12,323 nucleotides of DNA, taken from positions 1-12,323 of the forward strand of contig JAPLNJ010000401.1 of NCBI GenBank assembly GCA_026692885.1, written 5' to 3'. Below, in pieces: positions 1-6,394 of this stretch. A program made the translations under genes and the position numbers. Every line of letters starts with the position of its first letter. Positions within the stretch are counted from its first letter, which is position 1. Origin of the DNA: Planctomycetota bacterium. GTDB taxonomy: Bacteria > Planctomycetota > Planctomycetia > Pirellulales > Pirellulaceae. The notes under the pieces are model-generated. The model did not search any database, was not told where the DNA came from, and saw only the letters and a program-made list of their open reading frames with translations.

Positions 1-25
1 CCAGCGGCGGCTTCGCCGCCGCTGG
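1..25. repeat. Perfect GC-rich hairpin
   Basis: An 11-bp perfect stem (1-11 pairs with 15-25) closes a TTC loop. No T-run follows on the plus strand, so it is not a classical intrinsic terminator for a gene entering from the left, although it could still stop or protect a transcript. It lies next to the palindromic element that starts near 65 and may belong to the same repeat cluster. Confidence 0.6.
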
Positions 26-64
26 CGAAACGGGGGAGGAAGTAGTACGGCTTGTGCGTGTAGC

Positions 65-230
65 AACGAGCGTAAGCATCCCCCGGGCAAGCCCTCGTCC
101 TTCTACACAACGCTGCCGCCCCAAAGGGGCATTAACAAACCAGCCCAGGGCAGAGCGTAGCGGCGACAGCCGCGGAGCGCCGCCCTGGGTACTGGATCGA
201 TTCAATACGGTAGCCCTGTAAGGGCGAAAC
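65..230 (+). repeat. Three-hairpin palindromic element, copy A
   Basis: Three palindromic modules lie in a row: GCCCC-AAA-GGGGC at 118-130, a 46-bp module at 144-189 bounded by CCCAGGGC and GCCCTGGG with an inner GCGGC-GACA-GCCGC hairpin, and GCCCT-GTA-AGGGC at 213-225. A left flank rich in CCCGGGCAAGCCCTCGTC is also shared with copy B. Copy B, in the opposite orientation, has the same modules in the same order, with a 46-bp central module and gaps of 13 and 23 bp in both copies. This exact spacing supports a defined repeat element. No coding capacity is convincing. It may be a non-autonomous, MITE-like element, but no transposase is present in the window. Confidence 0.75.
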
Positions 231-319
231 AAATCGGTTCATCTCACACGCATCGTTCGTCTTCAAATAAGATGGACGCAGTTCTTGACAAAGGATTGTG
301 GCGCGGTTGTGCTACGCTG

Positions 320-488
320 GCTCGTTTCGCCCCTTCAGGGCTGGCGTTCCCGATACTCTCCTAACCCAGGGCGGCGCTGCGCGGCTAACGCCGCTACGCT
401 CTGCCCTGGGCTGTCATGTGGCTGCCCCTATCGGGGCGAAGAACTTGTGTATAACGACGAGGGGCAAGCCGGGGGCATTCACCAGTTG
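320..488 (-). repeat. Three-hairpin palindromic element, copy B (inverted)
   Basis: This is the reverse-oriented partner of the element at 65-230. Its modules are GCCCC-TTC-AGGGC at 329-341, the 46-bp module at 365-410 with an inner GCGGC-TAAC-GCCGC hairpin, and GCCCC-TATC-GGGGC at 424-437. The flank at about 459-488 matches, on the opposite strand, the left flank of copy A. The two copies form a large imperfect inverted repeat around a spacer of about 90 bp (231-319). Loop and linker bases differ while stems are mostly retained, as expected for old copies kept by structure. Confidence 0.75.
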
Positions 489-551
489 CGGCCGATATTC
501 GCGACACCCCCAGAACATACGGGGAAGTTATTTCGTGGGCGTTGCTATGTC

Positions 552-616
552 GTAGCCGAAGTCCCCAGACTTCGGGGATTCACGCAAAACGCCCGAATTC
601 TGGCGAATTCGGCTAC
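552..616. repeat. 65-bp REPIN-like double hairpin, copy 1
   Basis: The element begins with GTAG and ends with CTAC. It contains two 8-bp-stem, 4-nt-loop hairpins: CCGAAGTC-CCCA-GACTTCGG at 556-575 and CCGAATTC-TGGC-GAATTCGG at 593-612, separated by a 17-nt linker. The copy at 802-866 has the same total length, stem lengths, loop sizes and linker length, with paired changes in the stems. Known REP sequences mobilised by RAYT (IS200-like REP-associated tyrosine) transposases carry a GTAG tetranucleotide beside a hairpin, and two in inverted orientation form a REPIN or BIME. That family assignment is an inference, as no RAYT gene is in the window. Confidence 0.75.
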
Positions 617-750
617 CAAAATGCTTAACGGCGTTGGGTGTGTGGGTTGTTGCTCGTGGTGAATTCCCACTCCGCGCTCCGAGCGAAAGCGGAGACCCCT
701 CGGCATGCCCGCTGTTGCAACATCGACCAAGTAGCGGAGAATGGGTTCAA

Positions 751-773
751 CCGCGACCCAACGGGAATCGCGG
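751..773. repeat. Small bulged hairpin
   Basis: CCGCGA (751-756) pairs with TCGCGG (768-773), and the inner CCC (757-759) pairs with GGG (763-765), leaving an AAC loop and a two-base AA bulge. It sits between the two REPIN-like elements. No T-run follows, and its role is unknown. Confidence 0.4.
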
Positions 774-780
774 GAAGTGA

Positions 781-900
781 CAGTAGCTCCAAGTTCGGAA
801 TGTAGCTGAACTCGTGAGAGTTCAGCGGTTGGGAGAAAACACCTGAATTCTCACGAATTCAGCTACGTCAATTGGCAACGCCGCAAACTTGGAACTACTG
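781..900. repeat. Outer inverted repeat enclosing the second REPIN-like element
   Basis: The 15-nt arm at 781-795 (CAGTAGCTCCAAGTT) matches the reverse complement of 886-900 at 14 of 15 positions. The arms flank the 65-bp element at 802-866. Either the small element inserted into an existing palindrome, or a larger element carries the small one in its centre. The right arm ends only about 30 bp upstream of the start of the downstream lipoprotein gene. Confidence 0.6.
802..866. repeat. 65-bp REPIN-like double hairpin, copy 2
   Basis: GTAG and CTAC ends bound two hairpins, CTGAACTC-GTGA-GAGTTCAG at 806-825 and CTGAATTC-TCAC-GAATTCAG at 843-862, with a 17-nt linker. Every dimension equals that of the copy at 552-616. 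The stem differences are compensated on the opposite arm: CCGAAGTC/GACTTCGG there becomes CTGAACTC/GAGTTCAG here. The element lies in the leader of the gene starting at 933, so it may affect transcript stability, but nothing here shows that directly. Confidence 0.75.
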
Positions 901-932
901 AGTGAGCTAGTCGACGTGAGAAAGGATTGCGC

Positions 933-3900
933 ATGTCAAAGAAAAAAATCTTCCTGACGCTCGCCGCCGCGGCCGCGATGGCTGCGGGCGGCTGCCTCAA
1001 CTCCGCCACCGCTTCCCAGGAGGGCCTGGCGCTGGTGTCGGACGCCGCCTCCCCGCGCGTCTCGTACGCCGTTGAAAAGCAAGGCGGCACGCTGGCGATT
1101 CTGCTCGCCGTGGAGACGTTCTCACCCCAGCAAAAACAGGGCGGGGTCAAAGTGCGGCTCGGGGTGGCCGCGGACAAGACCGTCACCCTCACCGGTGAGA
1201 AGCCCGAGACGGACACGGCGGACGGTACCGTGCGGTTCGCGTTCAAAATCCCGGCGGAGCGTCTTGTGGACAGCGCGAGCGGCTGGGCGAAACTGCGGCT
1301 GGCGTTTGCCGTCGAGTGGGACGGCGGCCCGTTCGGCCAACCCCGCCAGCGGGAGACGTTTCTGCAATCCCAGACGCGGGCGTCCCACGCGGGACTGTCG
1401 TCTTCGCCCGCGGACTGGCAGCCGCTGAACCTGGCGGAGTTCGCGCGCGCCGCCGCCGACCGGCGTCTGCGCATCGGCTTCAACTTCACGCAACCGCACG
1501 ACGGGAAGGCCACCATCGTGATCGAGGACGCCCAGGGCGGACGGGTGCGGAACCTCGTCTCCGGGGCCGACATGGGCCAGGGCGCTCAACGAATTGCCTG
1601 GGACGGGTGCGATGAGCACGGCACGCCGCTGCCTCCCGGAGAGTACCGTTGGCGGTCGATTTCCCATCCGGGTTTGAAGCCCGAATATCTCTTCTCCTTC
1701 TGCAACGGCTCGGGCTCCAACCACGGCACACTGCATGCCGCGGCGACGAACGGGACGCACCTGTTCTTCGGCACGTCAGTCTCCGAGGGTGGCTACGAAG
1801 TCATCCAAATGACCCCCGACGGCACCTTCGTCCGGGGCTACAACTCCCCGATGGGCCACGGTCTGTCGCGGGTGGCGGTGGCGGCCGACGGGAAGTTCCT
1901 CTACGCCGTCTACGACGGCACGTCATGGGGGCAGCATGTCGACCGCGCGAAGCCGGACTGGAAGGCGGACAACAAACTGACGCTCGTCCGCTTCGACCTC
2001 GCCAGCGGCAACCCGGTCGACTTCAAACCCTCGGTCCGGCTGGCCGAATTGCGCGCCTACTCCGTGGGGCCGGGATCTGCCGAGAAGCGACCCGACCGGC
2101 TAGCGCTCGCAGGGATCGCCCTCCTTCAAGGGCGGCTCTACGTCGGCGACGCCGTCCAGAACGGGATCCTCGACGTCGATCCCGCCACCGGCGAGGTCGC
2201 CCGCGTTCTCCCGCTGGAGAACCCCGTAACGCTGGCGGCGGACGCCGCCGTGCTCTACGCCGTGGCGGGGAAACGTCTGCTGCGCGTCGATCCGGCGACC
2301 GGACAAAGCGTTGAGATCGCGGCGGCGCTAGTGGGACGCCCGACCGGGCTGGCGGTCGGCGCCGACGGGAAGTTCTACGTCAGTGACGCCGCGGCGCATG
2401 TTGTTCGCAGGTTGGACAACCACGGCAAACAAGTGGCGGTGATCGGCAAGCTCGGAGGCATCACCGGCGGTTCCGCCGAGGCCCGCTCGAAGATGGGCGG
2501 ATTCGGCGAGGACGCGCAGGAGGCTCCTGTCGCGTCTGGTCCGTACGACCCGCTGAAGCTGCACAACCCGGCCGGGCTCGTGGTCTCGCCCGACGGCCAC
2601 CTGTGGGTGACGGAGACTGAGCGTTGGAAGCCTAAACGTCTCGCGGCGTATGACCCTGCCACAGGGACGATGTGGAAGGAATTCTTCGGCCCCACGGCAT
2701 ATGGGGCTTCGGGCTGCGGATTCGATCCGGAAGATCCGACGCGTTGGATTGGACAAGGCACGCTGTTCAAGCTGGACTTCCAGAAGAAGACGGCGGCGCC
2801 CGTGTCAACGCTCGGCGGCGAGGAAGGGATGCACTACCGCTTCTGGCGGCAGAGCGGCAGGACGTTCGTCATCGCCTACGGCAAGGCGACCTACCTTGAG
2901 GAGCTGCTGCCGAACAACACGCTGAAGCCTCTCGCCTTGCTCAGCTCGGCGCACCAGTACGCCTACGCCCGCTCGTGGAAACCAGCCAAGGAGTTCGTGG
3001 AAGCGTTCCGGCGGGATTATCCGAGCGTGAAATACGACTACGGGCGCGAAGGACAGCCCAGCCATGGCTATGGGATGCTCTGGGTGGACCGCGACGGCGA
3101 CGGCCAGATGCAGGCCGGCGAGATCGAGTTCTCCACGGCCGCCGAAAGCCTCGCCGGCTCCGGCTGGGGACATGACTTCCACGACCTGACCATGCGGATC
3201 CCCGCGAAGGTCGCTGGCCAGAGCGTCATGGTCACACTGAAGCCCGACGGCTGGTGGCCGGGCGGCGCGCCGAAGTACCCCGCCCTGAATGATGCCGTCA
3301 AGGCCGCCATCCCCATTGACGGTCCCGCTTGGAGCGGCGTCGAGACCACCACGGACCGCTTCGGCGACCTGATCGTCAACAGCGATCCGGAGCTGCGTGC
3401 CTTCGCCCCCGACGGCCGCCTCCTGTGGCGTTATCCGAACCGCTGGTCGGGCGTCCACGGCTCCCACCAGGCCCCGTTGCCGAGCCCCGGCGAGCTTCAA
3501 GGAGTCCTGTTCTTCACCGGCGTGGCTCCGCTGGACGACCAGGCAGACGTGATGCTGATGAACGGCAACCACGGCCGCGCCTTCGTGATGACCACCGACG
3601 GGCTGTACCTGGACGAGGTGTTTCCAGACTGCCGGATGATGACGAATCCGCAGGCGGGCGGAGTCGGTATCCTCGGCGGCGAGTGCTTCGGCGGGGCGTT
3701 CGGGCGCTCCCAGGCGGATGGCAACTACTATTTCCAGGGCGGCGGGATCGAATACCGTATCTACAGAATCGACGGATTGAAAGAGACCGTCCGCGCCGGC
3801 GGTTCGTTCACGGTCACGCCCGAGCAGGCGGCCGCCGCCGAGCGCGGCCTGAGCCGAAGCGTCGCGGCCGCCGCCAAGCCGCTGAGCGCGAAGATCCCGT

Positions 3901-4580
3901 TTGTCGACACGCCTCCCAAAATCAATGGCCAAGGAGCAGGCTGGACGGGCGAGCCCGCGGCGCAATGGAACAAAGGCAATCAGTTCCCCGTGACCGTACG
4001 GGCGGCCCACGACGATAAACACCTCTACCTTGGCTATACAGTCAACCGAGACGCATCTCCCTGGGTGAACAACGGCAAGGACTGGCAGACGCTGTTCAAA
4101 ACGGGCGACAGCGTCGATTTCCAGATCGGCTCCGACCCCCAGGCGGATCCGCAGCGCGCCGCCCCGGTCCTCGGCGACCTGCGGCTGCTGGTGGCTCCCT
4201 TCCAAGGAGGCAACATCGCCGTGCTCTACCGCCACCGCCTGCCAGGCGCCTCGGACAGTGTGGTCTTCCAGTGCCCCTGGAGAAGCGAGAAGGTCGATTC
4301 GGTCAAGAAACTTGAATCCGCGCGGATCGCGGTCAGCCGCGGCGGCGACTCCTACACCGTAGAAGTCGCGGTCCCGCTTGCCGAGCTAAGCCTGACTCCG
4401 ACTACGGGCAAAGCCCTGCGCGGCGACTTCGGCGTCATCTATGGCGACGCGGAGGGGACGACGAACATCTTCCGCAACTACTGGTCGAACCAGGCGACCG
4501 GACTCGTGAACGACATTCCCGGGGAAATCATGTTGACACCTATTCTCTGGAGCGACATCACGCTGGAGGCGAAGCCATGA
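933..4580 (+). CDS. Large exported propeller protein with FlgD-like Ig domain, EF-hand loop and CBM9-like C-terminus
   Basis: This encodes 1215 residues. The start is ATG at 933, preceded by AGGA (923-926) at a 6-nt spacing; an in-frame TTG at 927 is less likely. The N-terminus has a lysine-rich head, a hydrophobic stretch and a possible lipobox ending at Cys21 (AGGC, with a non-standard Ala at -3), suggesting an outer-surface or periplasmic lipoprotein. Residues about 190-242 resemble a FlgD-type Ig domain (RNLVSG, WDGCDEHGTPLPPGEY). A long middle part has propeller/NHL-like repeats (VAADGKFLYAVYDG, VSPDGHLWVTET). Residues 719-730 form a canonical EF-hand loop with D719, D721, D723 and E730, so calcium binding is likely. 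Residues about 987-1215 resemble the CBM9-like/DOMON domain (INGQ near the start, later HLYLGY). No catalytic motif is evident. It probably binds sugars or other surface ligands. The stop overlaps the next start by ATGA, implying translational coupling. Confidence 0.88.
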   Translation: MSKKKIFLTLAAAAAMAAGGCLNSATASQEGLALVSDAASPRVSYAVEKQGGTLAILLAVETFSPQQKQGGVKVRLGVAADKTVTLTGEKPETDTADGTVRFAFKIPAERLVDSASGWAKLRLAFAVEWDGGPFGQPRQRETFLQSQTRASHAGLSSSPADWQPLNLAEFARAAADRRLRIGFNFTQPHDGKATIVIEDAQGGRVRNLVSGADMGQGAQRIAWDGCDEHGTPLPPGEYRWRSISHPGLKPEYLFSFCNGSGSNHGTLHAAATNGTHLFFGTSVSEGGYEVIQMTPDGTFVRGYNSPMGHGLSRVAVAADGKFLYAVYDGTSWGQHVDRAKPDWKADNKLTLVRFDLASGNPVDFKPSVRLAELRAYSVGPGSAEKRPDRLALAGIALLQGRLYVGDAVQNGILDVDPATGEVARVLPLENPVTLAADAAVLYAVAGKRLLRVDPATGQSVEIAAALVGRPTGLAVGADGKFYVSDAAAHVVRRLDNHGKQVAVIGKLGGITGGSAEARSKMGGFGEDAQEAPVASGPYDPLKLHNPAGLVVSPDGHLWVTETERWKPKRLAAYDPATGTMWKEFFGPTAYGASGCGFDPEDPTRWIGQGTLFKLDFQKKTAAPVSTLGGEEGMHYRFWRQSGRTFVIAYGKATYLEELLPNNTLKPLALLSSAHQYAYARSWKPAKEFVEAFRRDYPSVKYDYGREGQPSHGYGMLWVDRDGDGQMQAGEIEFSTAAESLAGSGWGHDFHDLTMRIPAKVAGQSVMVTLKPDGWWPGGAPKYPALNDAVKAAIPIDGPAWSGVETTTDRFGDLIVNSDPELRAFAPDGRLLWRYPNRWSGVHGSHQAPLPSPGELQGVLFFTGVAPLDDQADVMLMNGNHGRAFVMTTDGLYLDEVFPDCRMMTNPQAGGVGILGGECFGGAFGRSQADGNYYFQGGGIEYRIYRIDGLKETVRAGGSFTVTPEQAAAAERGLSRSVAAAAKPLSAKIPFVDTPPKINGQGAGWTGEPAAQWNKGNQFPVTVRAAHDDKHLYLGYTVNRDASPWVNNGKDWQTLFKTGDSVDFQIGSDPQADPQRAAPVLGDLRLLVAPFQGGNIAVLYRHRLPGASDSVVFQCPWRSEKVDSVKKLESARIAVSRGGDSYTVEVAVPLAELSLTPTTGKALRGDFGVIYGDAEGTTNIFRNYWSNQATGLVNDIPGEIMLTPILWSDITLEAKP

Positions 4581-6304
4581 ACAGACCACTGTTTTCATTT
4601 TTCGTTGCAGCCGCAATCGGCGTTTCCTCAGCAAGTCTGTCGGCGGACGTGATCACTTGCGACGGCATCCTGGGGAATTCCGGAGAGCAAGGCGCCTCGC
4701 TGGTCCGCTTTCCAGGCGGCGGGACAAGCGGATTGGGGGTCGTGTGCGACCGCTACGGTTCGCTGTGGGACCGGGGCGGCTCCGCCTTGAACCGCTATGC
4801 GGTGGACGGGCGGCTCCTGGCCTCCTACAAACTCCCCAACGTTCCGGCGGACCGGAACTCCGACATGATCGCCCTGCTCGGTGACACGCTTGTCCTTCGA
4901 CTGGGCGGCCAACTTTATTCGCTTTCCATCGACGCGCCGACGGGCTCCGAAGTCCAGCCGATGAAGATCGAGGCAGACAAGCTGTCGTTCTCCGCCAAGG
5001 ATGGATGGGTCGCCGCATCCAAGGGGACGGACGTGTTTCTGCTCAACGCGGTCGGCGAGAAAAAAGCGGTCGTGACGTTGAAGAAGAATCCCGAGGGATT
5101 GGAGTTCGGCCCCGACGGTGCCGTCTACGTCAGCCTGAATGGGAAACTGTATCGAGTGGCACCCGAGGCTGCGGAGGGAATTGAGCTGGCCGGCCCCCAG
5201 CCCGGGGAGCGCCCGCAGTTTCTGAACGGATCCTGGTATGGAAGCGCCTGGCACAGCACCCTGAGGCGCTTTGACAAGAACCTGAACCCTTCGCCAGGAG
5301 TCGTCCTGGGCGGGAATTCCGGCGCTTTCATCGGACATGTGGCGGAACAGTCGGAAGTTGTGAACGGCAGAGGACTGGCGCAACTGAGGCCGGATCTGTT
5401 CGCGATTTCCGGCTTCGGCGGGATCGTCCATCTGCTCGAATGGAAACAGGCGGAAAAACGGTTTGAGCCGATCCGCAGAATCGGCTCTCTTCCGGCTTGC
5501 GAGGCGATTGGCCTCGACCGCGAAGGCCGCGTCTGGTGCGGCTCGGGCAATTGGAAGTGGAACGACAGCCCCTCGACCCCGCAGCACTTGGGCGTTCCAA
5601 CCCCGGAGAAGCTGTTCGGCCTGACGGCGCTGGACAACGACACCCTGTGCGGCTACGGCTGCATGTGGGGCAGGCCCATGGTGCTGTCCGGCAAGCTGGA
5701 CAAGGAGGTCCGGCTCGGACGAATTGAGTCGCAGACCGCCCTGCCCAAGGAGGCCGTCGCGGTCACCGTCACTGACGTGAACAAGCGGCGCGTGATGCTG
5801 GTTCTTGAGGCCAACGGCCAGGCCACTGCGGTCAACATCAATGACGACGGTGCCTACCACAGCGACGCCGGCCCTGTCCAGCTCTTCACCGTCACGCCCG
5901 TCAAGGCGTGGACCTCCCTTGCCGCGGCCGGTAAGGACGCGTTGTTGGCGGCCGGCGATGGATTTGTGATCCAGTTCGCCCGAGACGGCCAGAACTGGAA
6001 GGAGGAACGCCGCTGGAACTCATTCGGCCAGGACAAGGGGAACACGTTCAGCTCCGCAATCTGGCTGGCGGCCGACTCCGGCCGACTCTGGGTCTGCGAC
6101 AAGTTGAGGAGCCGGGTGCTCTGCTTCGACCAAGCCTCAGAGAAACTGTTGGCGGCATTCGGCGCCGCGGACTCCCCAGGAAGCGAGATCTCCTCATTGA
6201 ATTCGCCGACCGTGCTTGCGGCTCGGGGAAGACTGGCCGTGGTGTACGACAGCGGCAACCAGCGGCTGGTCAAGCTGCGACTGGACCGTCGGCCGTCCCC
6301 CTGA
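4577..6304 (+). CDS. Secreted beta-propeller (NHL/SMP-30-like) protein
   Basis: This encodes 575 residues. The ATG at 4577 overlaps the preceding stop (ATGA) and has TGGAGG at 4564-4569 with a 7-nt spacing, so this start is well supported. Residues about 1-23 form a Sec signal peptide, with likely cleavage near SLSA-DV. The rest looks like a beta-propeller built of short repeats such as FGPDGAVYVS, LDREGRVWCG and, near the C-terminus, RLWVCDKLRSRVLCFD followed by YDSGNQRLVKLRLD, which is NHL-like. No enzymatic motif is clear. Its job is probably binding or scaffolding together with the upstream propeller protein. The two are probably co-transcribed and may be partners. A lactonase-like activity cannot be excluded from sequence alone. 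Confidence 0.82.
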   Translation: MNRPLFSFFVAAAIGVSSASLSADVITCDGILGNSGEQGASLVRFPGGGTSGLGVVCDRYGSLWDRGGSALNRYAVDGRLLASYKLPNVPADRNSDMIALLGDTLVLRLGGQLYSLSIDAPTGSEVQPMKIEADKLSFSAKDGWVAASKGTDVFLLNAVGEKKAVVTLKKNPEGLEFGPDGAVYVSLNGKLYRVAPEAAEGIELAGPQPGERPQFLNGSWYGSAWHSTLRRFDKNLNPSPGVVLGGNSGAFIGHVAEQSEVVNGRGLAQLRPDLFAISGFGGIVHLLEWKQAEKRFEPIRRIGSLPACEAIGLDREGRVWCGSGNWKWNDSPSTPQHLGVPTPEKLFGLTALDNDTLCGYGCMWGRPMVLSGKLDKEVRLGRIESQTALPKEAVAVTVTDVNKRRVMLVLEANGQATAVNINDDGAYHSDAGPVQLFTVTPVKAWTSLAAAGKDALLAAGDGFVIQFARDGQNWKEERRWNSFGQDKGNTFSSAIWLAADSGRLWVCDKLRSRVLCFDQASEKLLAAFGAADSPGSEISSLNSPTVLAARGRLAVVYDSGNQRLVKLRLDRRPSP

Positions 6305-6341
6305 GATCGATGTTCCAGGCGGAAGCATAATAGGAATTCAT

Positions 6342-6355
6342 GGTGACCTTTCACC
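6342..6355. repeat. Short hairpin in the convergent intergenic gap
   Basis: GGTGA (6342-6346) pairs with TCACC (6351-6355) around CCTT. It lies between the 3' ends of two convergent genes and runs into the 13-bp tandem repeat. A role in ending transcription is possible but weak, as the stem is only 5 bp and no T-run is present. Confidence 0.3.
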
Positions 6356-6386
6356 CTAATCTTTCACCTTAATCTTTCACCTTAAT
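6348..6386. repeat. 13-bp tandem repeat, three copies
   Basis: CTTTCACCCTAAT is followed by two identical CTTTCACCTTAAT units (6348-6360, 6361-6373, 6374-6386), and a degenerate start of a fourth (CTTCATTC) runs to the glycosidase stop. The array is AT-richer than its surroundings and fills half of the 90-bp gap between convergent genes. On the minus strand it reads ATTAAGGTGAAAG. Copy number may vary between strains, and its function is unknown. Confidence 0.85.
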
Positions 6387-6394
6387 CTTCATTC

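Noticed and set aside
285..662. Open frame of 125 codons in the left repeat island
   Set aside because: It is built from the inverted palindromic element and one REPIN-like element; cysteine- and arginine-rich junk composition and no convincing ribosome-binding site.
731..775. Possible tRNA T-arm (GGGTTCAA)
   Set aside because: No acceptor stem, D-arm or anticodon arm can be built around it; the local fold is a simple bulged hairpin.
2805..4235. Minus-strand open frame of 476 codons inside the large propeller gene
   Set aside because: The opposite strand has recognisable EF-hand and CBM9-like domains; this one has none and no ribosome-binding site that I can see.
4628..5860. Minus-strand open frame of 410 codons inside the second propeller gene
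   Set aside because: It is antisense to a coupled, signal-peptide-bearing gene and has no family features.
6348..6386. CRISPR array
   Set aside because: The 13-bp units are contiguous with no spacers, and no cas gene is present.
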